A stretch of DNA of 64,000 nucleotides, from the NCBI RefSeq assembly GCF_004346925.1, contig NZ_CP031167.1:4050001-4114000 (forward strand). Reading direction: 5' to 3'. Both the position numbers and the translations under genes were made by a program. A model generated the notes under the pieces. It had not been told where the DNA came from and did no database searches. It saw nothing but the letters and a program-made list of their open reading frames with translations. Positions 52,203 through 60,899 of the stretch are shown piece by piece; positions within the stretch are counted from its first letter, which is position 1, and each line of letters opens with the position of its first letter. The DNA is from Stenotrophomonas sp. ASS1 (lineage in GTDB: Bacteria > Pseudomonadota > Gammaproteobacteria > Xanthomonadales > Xanthomonadaceae).

Positions 52203-53486
52203 ATGAACGTACTTGTCATCGGCTCTGGCGGCCGCGAACACGCCCTGGCATGGAAGCTGGCCCAGTCCTCCCGTGTCACCGAAGTGATCGTGGCGCCCGG
52301 CAACGCCGGCACTGCCAGCGAAGACAAGTGCCGCAACGTGGCGGTCAAGGTCACCGATATCGACGGCCTGCTAGCGCTGGCACAGGCCGAAGGCGTGGCG
52401 CTGACCGTGGTCGGCCCGGAAGTACCGCTGGTGGCCGGTGTGGTCGACCGCTTCCGCGCTGCTGGCCTGCGTATCTTCGGGCCGACCGCCGCTGCCGCGC
52501 AGCTGGAAGGCAGCAAGGCCTACGCCAAGGACTTCCTGGCCCGCCACGACATCCCCACCGCGTTCTACGCCGTGCACACCGACGTGGACGCCGCGCTGGC
52601 CTACATCCGCGAGAAGGGCGCACCGATCGTGGTCAAGGCCGATGGCCTGGCCGCTGGCAAGGGCGTGATCGTCGCAATGACCCTGGCCGAAGCCGAAGAC
52701 GCGGTGCGTGACATGCTCTCCGGCAACGCGTTCGGCGATGCCGGTGCACGTGTGGTGATCGAGGAATTCCTCGACGGCGAGGAAGCCAGCTTCATTTCGA
52801 TGGTGGACGGCGTGCATGCGCTGCCGATGGCCACCTCGCAGGACCACAAGCGCGTCGGCGACGGCGATACCGGCCCGAACACCGGCGGCATGGGCGCCTA
52901 TTCGCCGGCCCCGGTGGTGACGCCGGATGTGCATGCCCGCGTGATGCGCGAGGTGGTGAACCCGACCGTGCAGGGCATGATCGCCGACGGCATCCCGTTC
53001 ACTGGCTTTCTCTACGCCGGCCTGATGATCGATGCCAACGGCGCACCGAAGGTGATCGAATTCAACGTGCGCTTCGGCGACCCGGAAACCCAGCCGGTGA
53101 TGCTGCGCCTGCAGTCGGATCTGGTCGAGCTGGTGGAAGCCGCCATCGACGGCCGCCTGGACCAGGTGGAAGCACACTGGGACGCGCGCCCGTCGCTGGG
53201 CGTGGTGCTGGCGGCGAAGCCTTACCCGGAAACGCCGATCAGCGGTGACGTGATTTCCGGCCTGGGCGATGTGCCGGCCAGTGCCAAGGTGTTCCATGCC
53301 GGTACGGCATTGGATGCGCAGGGCCAGGTCGTCAGCGCCGGCGGCCGCGTTCTGTGCGTGGCCGCACTGGGCGACAGCGTGCGCGACGCGCAGGCGAATG
53401 CGTATGCAGGCGTGGCCAAGGTGACCTGGGCCAACGAGTTCCACCGCAACGACATCGGCTGGCGGGCGATCGCACGCGAAGAGTGA
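52203..53486 (+). CDS. purD: Phosphoribosylamine-glycine ligase
   Basis: Joins 5-phosphoribosylamine and glycine with ATP, the second step of purine synthesis. The 427 residues hold an N-terminal domain (MNVLVIGSGGREHALAWKLAQ), an ATP-grasp core (IVVKADGLAAGKGVIVAMT, VIEEFLDGEEASF, QDHKRVGDGDTGPNTGGMGAYSP) and VIEFNVRFGDPETQ. The start gives the standard length; the open frame extends to 52047 across the previous gene and is rejected. Confidence 0.98.
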   Translation: MNVLVIGSGGREHALAWKLAQSSRVTEVIVAPGNAGTASEDKCRNVAVKVTDIDGLLALAQAEGVALTVVGPEVPLVAGVVDRFRAAGLRIFGPTAAAAQLEGSKAYAKDFLARHDIPTAFYAVHTDVDAALAYIREKGAPIVVKADGLAAGKGVIVAMTLAEAEDAVRDMLSGNAFGDAGARVVIEEFLDGEEASFISMVDGVHALPMATSQDHKRVGDGDTGPNTGGMGAYSPAPVVTPDVHARVMREVVNPTVQGMIADGIPFTGFLYAGLMIDANGAPKVIEFNVRFGDPETQPVMLRLQSDLVELVEAAIDGRLDQVEAHWDARPSLGVVLAAKPYPETPISGDVISGLGDVPASAKVFHAGTALDAQGQVVSAGGRVLCVAALGDSVRDAQANAYAGVAKVTWANEFHRNDIGWRAIAREE

Positions 53487-53498
53487 CGGCCGCGCCGC

Positions 53499-53553
53499 AG
53501 CCACGCATGGCGTGGCTCTACTGACACTGGGTAGATCCACGCCATGCGTGGAT
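53499..53553. repeat. SMAG inverted pair (CCACGC subtype)
   Basis: AGCCACGCATGGCGTGG ending CTCTAC, then GTAGATCCACGCCATGCG plus mirror, between purD and the terminator. Confidence 0.85.
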
Positions 53554-53565
53554 TGAACGCCTCGG

Positions 53566-53600
53566 AAAAACAAAGGCCCGGCAGAACCGGGCCTTTGCTT
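53566..53600. terminator. Bidirectional intrinsic terminator (purD / antitoxin)
   Basis: AAAGGCCCGG-CAGAA-CCGGGCCTTT with A run on the left and T-rich right; ends purD and the convergent antitoxin gene. Confidence 0.88.
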
Positions 53601-53932
53601 TACAGGACTGCTTCGAGTCCCTTCCGATCAATCAGGTTAAGCAACTTCAGTGACGGTCCGCTGGGCTTCTTTTCGCCCTGCTCCCAGCTGCGTACGGTGG
53701 AAACGCTGGTATTGAGAACTCCCGCAAAGACCGGCTGACTGAGCTGCAATGACGTACGCAGGGCACGTATCTGGGCACTGCTGTACTCAGGCACCGGCTC
53801 AAGGCAAAGCGCTTCGTAGCTGCTCAATCGACGTTTATCGATGAAACCATGCGCGTGCAGACTCACAGCGGCATCATGCACCGCCTCAAGAAGCGCACTT
53901 TTCGCGCGCCGTCGCTCAGGGGTCTTCGTCAT
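53600..53932 (-). CDS. HTH antitoxin of a type II toxin-antitoxin pair
   Basis: A 110-residue protein: an N-terminal part (ALLEAVHDAAVSLHAHGFIDKRRLSSYEALC) that may bind the toxin and a C-terminal XRE helix-turn-helix (SSAQIRALRTSLQLSQPVFAGVLNTSVSTVRSWEQGEKKPSGPSLKLLNL). This layout matches HigA/MqsA/YiaG-like antitoxins. It overlaps the toxin end by 17 bases. Toxin-first order is typical of higBA-type systems, and the HTH probably represses the operon at 54309-54325. Confidence 0.85.
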   Translation of the reverse strand: MTKTPERRRAKSALLEAVHDAAVSLHAHGFIDKRRLSSYEALCLEPVPEYSSAQIRALRTSLQLSQPVFAGVLNTSVSTVRSWEQGEKKPSGPSLKLLNLIDRKGLEAVL

Positions 53933-54299
53933 GGTCGATCTCCTGTAGATCCCCGTACTCCACGGCACGATTCAACTGCGCCGCACTCATTTTCAGGAAC
54001 TCCGATGCGTACAGCTGCAGCGCATCGCGTTCCGCATTCGTGATTGCAGCACGTTCATTCTTCTCGTAGCCGAAAAGGAAGAACCAATGCCCGCCTCGCT
54101 GTGTGGCGACGATGGTTCGGACGCTCCCACGCTTTCCTCGCCCCGGCAAGGCAACGCGCTTCTTTAAGATTCCGCCGCCAAGATCAGCATCCACCAGACC
54201 CGCTTCCATTTCACGTACCGACCGGTACAGCGCAGCCTCGGACAGGGTGGTCCTGCGCATGCTGCGATTGAAACTTCGTGTGCGGAAGACGCGTGGCAT
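53916..54299 (-). CDS. RelE/HigB-type toxin
   Basis: A 127-residue small basic protein of the RelE superfamily, mRNA interferases that act at the ribosome. Family blocks are MPRVFRTRSFNRSM, EMEAGLVDADLGGGILKKRVALPGRGKRGSVRTIVA, HWFFLFGYEKNERAAI and LNRAVEYGDL; the KRVALPGRGKRGxxRT core is the hallmark of the PF06296-type toxins. ATG 54299 is chosen by family starts; ATG 54305 is also possible. First gene of the pair. DNA here is somewhat richer in A+T than neighbours, consistent with mobility of such modules. Confidence 0.88.
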   Translation of the reverse strand: MPRVFRTRSFNRSMRRTTLSEAALYRSVREMEAGLVDADLGGGILKKRVALPGRGKRGSVRTIVATQRGGHWFFLFGYEKNERAAITNAERDALQLYASEFLKMSAAQLNRAVEYGDLQEIDHDEDP

Positions 54300-54308
54300 G
54301 ATCATACC

Positions 54309-54325
54309 GTGCCACTGCGTGGTAC
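54309..54325. promoter_or_regulatory. Operator candidate of the toxin-antitoxin operon
   Basis: GTGCCAC-TGC-GTGGTAC, seven-base arms with one mismatch, just before the toxin start; suitable for autorepression by the HTH antitoxin. Confidence 0.45.
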
Positions 54326-54386
54326 GGCGTGAACATCAGCATCCAGCACATGATCCGGTCGGCGCAATCACCGCCCTGGCGTCAGA

Positions 54387-54409
54387 GTAGAGCCACGCCA
54401 TGCGTGGAT
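54387..54409 (+). repeat. SMAG repeat (single)
   Basis: GTAGAGCCACGCCATGCG plus mirror arm, in the space between the toxin promoter and the rpoH terminator. Confidence 0.8.
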
Positions 54410-54421
54410 GAGAACGCCACC

Positions 54422-54455
54422 AAAAAGAAAAAGCCCGGCAGTGCCGGGCCTTCTT
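54422..54455. terminator. Intrinsic terminator of rpoH
   Basis: On the minus strand AAGGCCCGGC-ACT-GCCGGGCTTTTTC: strong stem with a T run, 20 bases after the rpoH stop. Confidence 0.9.
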
Positions 54456-54474
54456 CATTCCAACGCCTTCCCGC

Positions 54475-55350
<876 letters not shown>

Positions 55351-55361
55351 AGGCACCCATC

Positions 55362-55388
55362 TTAGCAGTCCGGGATTTGGACTGCTAA
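55362..55388 (-). promoter_or_regulatory. CIRCE-like palindrome at the rpoH start
   Basis: TTAGCAGTC, nine bases, GACTGCTAA: perfect nine-base arms (ten with the next base pair) and exactly the N9 spacing of CIRCE (TTAGCACTC-N9-GAGTGCTAA), differing by one symmetric base pair. It lies 11 bases before the rpoH ATG, so it could be an HrcA operator or an RNA hairpin near the ribosome site. The gap 55351-55707 otherwise holds only promoter-like sequence. Confidence 0.7.
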
Positions 55389-55650
55389 AGGAGGAAAAAG
55401 TTCCAGCATCCTATTGATGCAACACTGGTCCCAAACAGAGCCCTACCGTAGCGCGATTTGATGACAGTGGCGAGCGCGCTTTTCGGGATTCACAATCCCT
55501 TGGAATTCAAGCAATTACCTGCCGGAAACCGGCCGATTCCGGTCAAGCGGAGCTGAACGGGCCGTTCTTGAGGCCCATTCAGGCCAGAAGACGTTGCCGG
55601 GTGTTCAGGCCCGAAGGCTGAGGGCCGCACCTTTACTACTAAGAAACCCG

Positions 55651-55679
55651 TTGACAGCCATCCGGCGACATGCTCCGAT
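55651..55679 (+). promoter_or_regulatory. Possible promoter of the blaI-like operon
   Basis: TTGACA, 17 bases, TCCGAT. The -35 is perfect, the -10 weak, as often seen for repressed or activated promoters. TACTACTAAG just upstream could be a repressor half-site. Confidence 0.45.
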
Positions 55680-55707
55680 GCATCAACTAATTCATACGTA
55701 GAAGCGC

Positions 55708-56100
55708 ATGGCCCGCCCTGTCTCGCAGAATCCCACCCCCGCCGAGCAGGCCATCCTCGACATCCTCTGGGACAAGGGCGAAGCGTCCGTCCGCGATGTG
55801 GCGGATGTGCTCGGCGAACATAAGCCGGTCGCGTACACCACGGTGCTGACGATGTTCAACGTGCTGGCGAAGAAGGGCTTTGTCAGTCATCGCCAGGAAG
55901 GTCGCGCCTACATCTATCACGCCACGCTCAGCCGCGAGCAGGCCCGCCGGCAAGCGCTCGACCATCTGCTGCATCAGTTCTTCGACGGCTCACCGAACGT
56001 GCTGGCACAGCACCTGGTGGACGAACGCGAAATCGACCGCAACGAACTGCAGGCACTGCAGCAGCGCATCAGCGATGCCAGGGCCGGGAGGAAGGAATGA
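55708..56100 (+). CDS. BlaI/MecI-family repressor
   Basis: A 130-residue winged-helix repressor (PTPAEQAILDILWDKGEASVRDVADVLGEHKPVAYTTVLTMFNVLAKKGFVSHRQEGRAYIY) with a C-terminal dimer helix region (ALDHLLHQFFDGSPNVLAQHLV). BlaI-type repressors are cut or released after signalling by a membrane metalloprotease of the BlaR1 type, which is exactly the next gene (four-base overlap, 56097-56100). The probable targets are this operon and the serine hydrolase after it. Confidence 0.92.
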   Translation: MARPVSQNPTPAEQAILDILWDKGEASVRDVADVLGEHKPVAYTTVLTMFNVLAKKGFVSHRQEGRAYIYHATLSREQARRQALDHLLHQFFDGSPNVLAQHLVDEREIDRNELQALQQRISDARAGRKE

Positions 56101-57623
56101 ACCTCATCGACATGGCGATGGCACTGGGCCTTCGGCAGTTGCTGTTGTCTGCCGTTGTGCTGCTGCCCGCGCTGTGGCTGGCATGGCGGCGGGCCCTCAG
56201 TGCCGAACAACGCTCCTGGCTGCTGACCGCCGCGATGGCAGCGGCCCTGCTGTTGCCGCTCAGCGCCTTCCTGCCGGGCTGGTCAACCACCCTGCCCGCA
56301 CCGGCGCCGCCCGCCGCCGCGTTCCACCCCCTGCCCGGCGAAGGCGCAACGGCGGGAGAGGCCATCTTCGAAGCTGGACGGCAGCCCGACATCTATTACG
56401 TCGAACTACCGAAGACCCTGCCGACAGTGCTTGCAGTGGTGTGGCTGCTGGGCACCCTGTGGCTGGGCATGCGCCTGCTGGACGCGATGCTGCACGCGCG
56501 CCGGCTGCGGCGGCTGGCACAACCGGCGTCCGCCGGACTGCGCGCGGCCCTGGCCGACATCGTGCCCGCCCACGTGACGATCGCCACCTGCGCCGTCGAC
56601 GGGCCCATGGTGGTCGGCCTGTGGCGCCCGCAGATCCTGCTGCCCCGCCCCTTGCTGGCACGGCTGGACAACAACGTGCTGCGCGACATCGTCCGCCACG
56701 AGGTTGCACACCTGGATCGACGCGATCTGTGGACAAGCACGCTGCTGCGGGCGGGAACAGCACTGTTCTGGTGGAATCCACTCCTGCACCTTGCCCAGGC
56801 ACGCCTGGCGCTACTGCGCGAAATGGCCTGTGATGCACGCGCTGCGATGCAGGCACGCGAACCGCTGGACTATGCAGGCTCGCTGCTGGCCGGTATCGAA
56901 CAGCTTCAGGCCCTGCGCGAAGAGGCGCCGACGCTTGCACTGGGCATGTTCAGTGCACGCAGCCAGCTGGCGCAGCGCATCGACCAACTGCTGGACGCCC
57001 CGTCGTACGCCCCTCGGCGCCGCAGTCTGTTGATGCTGGGCCTGCTGCTTCTGCTGGCCTGCGTCGGCACCGCGGTGGCTGTCTCACCACGACTGGCCTC
57101 ACCAGCGGCCAGCACCTCCGATACGCGCGTCAACACTCTGCTCCAGGCCGCCAGCACGCATGACGTCGCGCAGGTCCACGCGTTGGCGGTGGCGGGCGTC
57201 GATCTCGATGCGCGCGTGCTCGGCGATGGCACGGCGCTGATCCAGGCCATCCGCGCACGCGATCCGGTGATGGTCGACGCCCTGCTGCAGCTGGGAGCCG
57301 ACCCTGATCGCGCTGCGCTGGGCGAAGGCAATCCGTTGATCGTCGCCTCCGCGCTGGGCCTGCAACCCATCGTCGAGCAACTGGTGCAGGCCGGTGCAGA
57401 CGTCAACCGGGTCGTGACCTATGACGAGACGCCGCTGATCAATGCCTCGCGCGAAGGGCACCTGGTCACCGTGCAGTACCTGCTCGCGCACGGCGCCGAT
57501 ATCAACCTGGGGGTGGAAGCCGACGGCTGGCTGGGCCGCTGGCGGACACCGTTGAACCAGGCCGGCACCGCGGCCGTACGCGATTACCTGCTGACGCAGG
57601 GCGCCCGCCGCGAACGACGCTGA
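56097..57623 (+). CDS. M56 (BlaR1-like) membrane metallopeptidase fused to ankyrin repeats
   Basis: A 508-residue protein. Residues 1-330 are an M56 peptidase: TM helices near 10-28, 40-58, 108-128 and 305-325, with the zinc motif H201-E-V-A-H205 in RHEVAHLDRRD and CDARAAMQ downstream. The region after the last TM helix, where BlaR1/MecR1 carry a penicillin-binding sensor, instead holds about four ankyrin repeats (residues 345-505; DGTALIQAIRARDPVMVDALLQLGADPD, ETPLINASREGHLVTVQYLLAHGADI). The sensor is thus a protein-binding domain, probably periplasmic. Overlaps blaI and precedes the serine hydrolase. Confidence 0.9.
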   Translation: MNLIDMAMALGLRQLLLSAVVLLPALWLAWRRALSAEQRSWLLTAAMAAALLLPLSAFLPGWSTTLPAPAPPAAAFHPLPGEGATAGEAIFEAGRQPDIYYVELPKTLPTVLAVVWLLGTLWLGMRLLDAMLHARRLRRLAQPASAGLRAALADIVPAHVTIATCAVDGPMVVGLWRPQILLPRPLLARLDNNVLRDIVRHEVAHLDRRDLWTSTLLRAGTALFWWNPLLHLAQARLALLREMACDARAAMQAREPLDYAGSLLAGIEQLQALREEAPTLALGMFSARSQLAQRIDQLLDAPSYAPRRRSLLMLGLLLLLACVGTAVAVSPRLASPAASTSDTRVNTLLQAASTHDVAQVHALAVAGVDLDARVLGDGTALIQAIRARDPVMVDALLQLGADPDRAALGEGNPLIVASALGLQPIVEQLVQAGADVNRVVTYDETPLINASREGHLVTVQYLLAHGADINLGVEADGWLGRWRTPLNQAGTAAVRDYLLTQGARRERR

Positions 57624-57744
57624 CTCCGCCGCCGCATCGCCCTCTGCGCTGCGGCGGCAACCTGTTCCACCCGCAACGATCGGACGCGGCAGGCGTGCGT
57701 GGCAACGCCTGCGCCGATCCCAACCCTCTTCCACTCCCGCAAGG

Positions 57745-59289
57745 ATGTCGATGATGAGCCGCCTGTTGCTGTGTTCGCTGCTGGTCTGCCTGACCCCGTT
57801 CCACGTGATGGCCACTGACGCCAGCGCAGAAGACGCTGCGCGCTTTGCCCAGGCAATGGCCCATGGCCTGCGCCCCAGCACCGCGCAGCTGGGCGCGGCG
57901 CTGCCGCAGTGGTCGATCGAGGAACGCCTTGCCCATTACAAGGTGCCGGGTGCCGCCGTTGCGGTGATCCGCGATGGCAAGGTGGTGTACGCCGCCGGAT
58001 ACGGCCTGCGCCAGGCGGGCACGCACGACGCGGTGGATGCCGATACCGTGTTCTCGGTGGGCTCGGTCAGCAAGATGGGCGCTGCGGCGACCACCCTGAA
58101 GCTGGTTGCTGCCGGCAAGGTCTCGCTGGAGGAGAACATCGATCCACGCCTGCGCCGCTGGCATGTGCCTGCCGATGCGCAGGGACTGCACCCGCCGATC
58201 AACCTGCGCATGCTGCTCTCGCACACCGCCGGCTTCAATGTGCATGGCTTCCAGGACTACCAGCCCGCCGAACGCTTGCCGACCTTGCTGCAGACACTGG
58301 ATGGACTGGCGCCCGCAAAGAATGAACCGATACGCCTGATCCACGCGCCCGGCCAGCAGGTCGACTATTCCGGTGGCGGCTACACGGTGGTGCAGCTGGC
58401 GATCGAAGACCTGACGGGCAGAGCATTCGCCGACGTCGCACGTCGCGAGGTGTTCGCGCCACTGGGCATGTCCCGCAGCACGTACCAGAGCCCCTTGCCT
58501 GCCGGCTACGGCAACGTTGCCCATGCGCACGACAACAAAGGCCTGCCGGAGGCCCTGCCACGCGGCTGGCAGAGCTTTCCGGAACAGGCGGCGTCCGGGC
58601 TGTGGACCAGCGCCAACGACATGGGCCTGTTCGTCGCGGCCCTGCTGCGCAGCATCCGCACCAAGGATGGATGGCTGCCGCAGTCATTGGCCCTGCAGAT
58701 GGTCAGCGAAGTGGCGCCGGCCGGTCGTGGCCTGGGACCGGAGCTCGCCGGCAACGGCGCCAGTCGCCGCTTCTTCCACAATGGCAGCAATGACAGCTAT
58801 CACGCCGGCATCGAAGGCTACCCGGAGAGCGGCGATGGATTCGTCATCCTGACCAATGGCGACAACGGCCCCGCACTGCGCGGGGAAATCCGCAATGCCC
58901 TTTCCGACGCACTCGGCCACAATGCCAAACCAGTCATCCGCACGCTTGACCCGGCGCTTCTGCGCGACAGCTACCCAGGTTTCAGCGGCCACTTCGTACT
59001 CGATGGCGCGCTGCCGATGGACGTCCGCGGCGGTCTCGCTGACTGGTTCGAAGCCACGACGTTGGACGTACAGGCAGGCCAAGCGGGACTGGAACTGCGC
59101 CTTCCAGGACGGGGCAAGGCCGTCATGCTCCAGGCACTGACCCCTGTTCGCTTCCTCGCCGGCAGCGTAGGTGCGGAGCTGCTGTTCCACCGTGGTGGCG
59201 ACGGCACGGTCCAAGCCCTCAGCGTGATTGCCGAAGGCGCGCGTGCCTACTATCGGCGCGCGGATATCGCGCCAGCAGCGGGCCACTGA
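57745..59289 (+). CDS. Serine hydrolase of the class C beta-lactamase/DD-peptidase family
   Basis: A 514-residue exported enzyme: signal peptide (MSRLLLCSLLVCLTPFHVMAT), beta-lactamase-like domain (about 45-400) with the nucleophile in S107-V-S-K110 (FSVGSVSKMG), Tyr in DYSGGGYTVVQLA, and HNG (FFHNGSNDSYH) where KTG stands in beta-lactamases, then an extra C-terminal beta domain (about 405-514). Such proteins include esterases and D-amino-acid peptidases as well as lactamases. AAGGA fits better with ATG 57751 or 57754 than 57745. Its place after blaI and the M56 gene suggests induction by cell-wall or envelope stress. Confidence 0.85.
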   Translation: MSMMSRLLLCSLLVCLTPFHVMATDASAEDAARFAQAMAHGLRPSTAQLGAALPQWSIEERLAHYKVPGAAVAVIRDGKVVYAAGYGLRQAGTHDAVDADTVFSVGSVSKMGAAATTLKLVAAGKVSLEENIDPRLRRWHVPADAQGLHPPINLRMLLSHTAGFNVHGFQDYQPAERLPTLLQTLDGLAPAKNEPIRLIHAPGQQVDYSGGGYTVVQLAIEDLTGRAFADVARREVFAPLGMSRSTYQSPLPAGYGNVAHAHDNKGLPEALPRGWQSFPEQAASGLWTSANDMGLFVAALLRSIRTKDGWLPQSLALQMVSEVAPAGRGLGPELAGNGASRRFFHNGSNDSYHAGIEGYPESGDGFVILTNGDNGPALRGEIRNALSDALGHNAKPVIRTLDPALLRDSYPGFSGHFVLDGALPMDVRGGLADWFEATTLDVQAGQAGLELRLPGRGKAVMLQALTPVRFLAGSVGAELLFHRGGDGTVQALSVIAEGARAYYRRADIAPAAGH

Positions 59290-59326
59290 TCCATCGCTGG
59301 CGGCGCCGGGCTACTGCCCGGCCCGC

Positions 59327-60043
59327 TCAGAGCGCCGAACGCGGCGGCAGCGACCAGTCGATCGGGGCCTGGCCGCGGCGCTGCAGGTACTCGTTGGCCA
59401 TCGAGAAATGCTGGCAGCCCAGGAAGCCGCGGTGGGCCGACAGCGGCGACGGGTGCGGCGACTTCAGCACACGGTGGCGGCGGGTGTCGATGACCTTGCC
59501 CTTCTTCTGCGCGTACGCGCCCCAGAGCATGAACACCAAGCCGTCGCGTTCGCGGTTGAGCACATCCACCACGTGGTCGGTGAAACCTTCCCAGCCACGC
59601 CCCTGGTGGGCACCGGCCTGGCCCTCTTCCACCGTCAGCACGGCATTGAGCAGCAGCACACCGCGCTGCGCCCACGGGATCAGGCAGCCATGGTCCGGAC
59701 GCGGGATACCGAGATCGCTCTCGATCTCCTTGTAGATGTTCAGCAGCGACGGCGGCACCGGCACTCCGGGCGCCACCGAGAAGCTCAGCCCATGCGCCTG
59801 ACCGCGGCCGTGGTACGGGTCCTGGCCGAGGATCACCACCTTCACCTGCTCGAACGGCGTGGCATCGAACGCAGCGAAGATCTGCGGGCCGGGCGGGAAC
59901 ACCGCCGCACCGCTGGCCTTGCGCTGGCGCAGGAAGCTGGACAGCTCGCGCATCTGCGGCTGCATCAGGTAATCACCGACATGCTGCTTCCAGCTCGGCT
60001 CGAGCTGGATCGTCGGGGTGCCGGCTACTTCATCAATCATCAC
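59327..60043 (-). CDS. ung: Uracil-DNA glycosylase
   Basis: Removes uracil from DNA, starting base-excision repair of deaminated cytosine. The 238 residues hold both family motifs: GQDPYH with catalytic D75 (VVILGQDPYHGRGQAHGLSFSV) and HPSPLSAHRGFLGCQHF, plus the Pro-rich VPVPPSLLNIYKEIESDL. Seven bases separate it from the response regulator upstream, so they may be cotranscribed. Converges with the serine hydrolase; a small hairpin (GCCGGG-N6-CCCGGC, 59305-59322) lies between. Confidence 0.98.
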   Translation of the reverse strand: MMIDEVAGTPTIQLEPSWKQHVGDYLMQPQMRELSSFLRQRKASGAAVFPPGPQIFAAFDATPFEQVKVVILGQDPYHGRGQAHGLSFSVAPGVPVPPSLLNIYKEIESDLGIPRPDHGCLIPWAQRGVLLLNAVLTVEEGQAGAHQGRGWEGFTDHVVDVLNRERDGLVFMLWGAYAQKKGKVIDTRRHRVLKSPHPSPLSAHRGFLGCQHFSMANEYLQRRGQAPIDWSLPPRSAL

Positions 60044-60049
60044 GCCACT

Positions 60050-60892
60050 TCATCGAATCAGGGGTCCATCGTTCAACCGGGCCAGGCGCAGCTGGAACAG
60101 CACCTTGGTGACCAGCAGGCGCTCTTCGATCGGCTTGAGCACCAAGTCGTTGGCACCGGACTGCAGCAGCCCGGTCTGGTTGTGCGGGTTGCCATCGCCG
60201 GTCATCACCAGCACCGGCAGGCGACGCTTGCCGTAGCCGAAGTCCACGCGCACGCGCTGCACCACGTCGCGACCGCTCAGTTCGCCCTTCAGGGTGACGT
60301 CGGTCAGCACCAGGTCGATGCGGTGGCGACTGCGGCCCAGCGACTCGGCAGTGAGCAGGGTGAACGCCTCTTCGGCGCTGACCACGTGCAGCACGTTCAA
60401 CTGCTGGCGTTCCAGCATGCGCTTGGTAGCCTCGGCAACCACGCGGCTGTCCTCGATATAGAGGATGGTGGCGCCGGGAATGGTCTGCGGCTGCACGTAG
60501 CCGCGGATGAAGGTCGCCAGTGCCTCGTGGCCCAGCGCCTTGTCGAAATAGTCGGTGACGTACTCGGTGAAGCGGCGCTGCTCCAGATGCTGCTGGGCAT
60601 CGCCGGAGACCACGATCACCGGCACATAGGCCTGGCCTGCGGCTTCGCGGACCATCCGCGCCAGTGCCAGGCCGTCGCCATCACGCAGGGTCAGCGAGGT
60701 GGTCACCAGATCCACCGGCCCCTGTGCCAGCGCCTGCTGTGCGTCCTCGATGCTGTCGCAGCCGATCACCTCCACGCCCGGCAGGTCACGCTGCAGGACG
60801 TCGGCGATCAGCTTGCGCACCAGCTTTGACCCATCGACCACCATCACCCGCGTCGCGGGCCCTTCAAGGTGCTTCAGCGCTTGCGGTTGCAT
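60050..60892 (-). CDS. Response regulator with two receiver domains
   Basis: A 280-residue protein of two receiver domains and no output domain. In the first (about 14-125; MVVDGSKLVRKLIADVLQ) the usual phosphoacceptor Asp is replaced: the strand reads LVTTSLTLRDGDG, with Ser at the Asp place, so it probably cannot be phosphorylated. The second (about 140-270; ILYIEDSRVVAEATKRML) keeps Asp in LVLTDVTLKGELSG, Thr in VLVMTGDG and Lys in LVLKPIEERLL. It may act through protein binding, like a phosphate sink or CheV-type adaptor. It lies between ftsX and ung. Confidence 0.88.
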   Translation of the reverse strand: MQPQALKHLEGPATRVMVVDGSKLVRKLIADVLQRDLPGVEVIGCDSIEDAQQALAQGPVDLVTTSLTLRDGDGLALARMVREAAGQAYVPVIVVSGDAQQHLEQRRFTEYVTDYFDKALGHEALATFIRGYVQPQTIPGATILYIEDSRVVAEATKRMLERQQLNVLHVVSAEEAFTLLTAESLGRSRHRIDLVLTDVTLKGELSGRDVVQRVRVDFGYGKRRLPVLVMTGDGNPHNQTGLLQSGANDLVLKPIEERLLVTKVLFQLRLARLNDGPLIR

Positions 60893-60899
60893 GCCGGTC

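Noticed and set aside
59305..59322. GCCGGG-N6-CCCGGC hairpin between the serine hydrolase and ung as a terminator
   Set aside because: Only six pairs and no T run on either side; mentioned under ung but not listed as a terminator.
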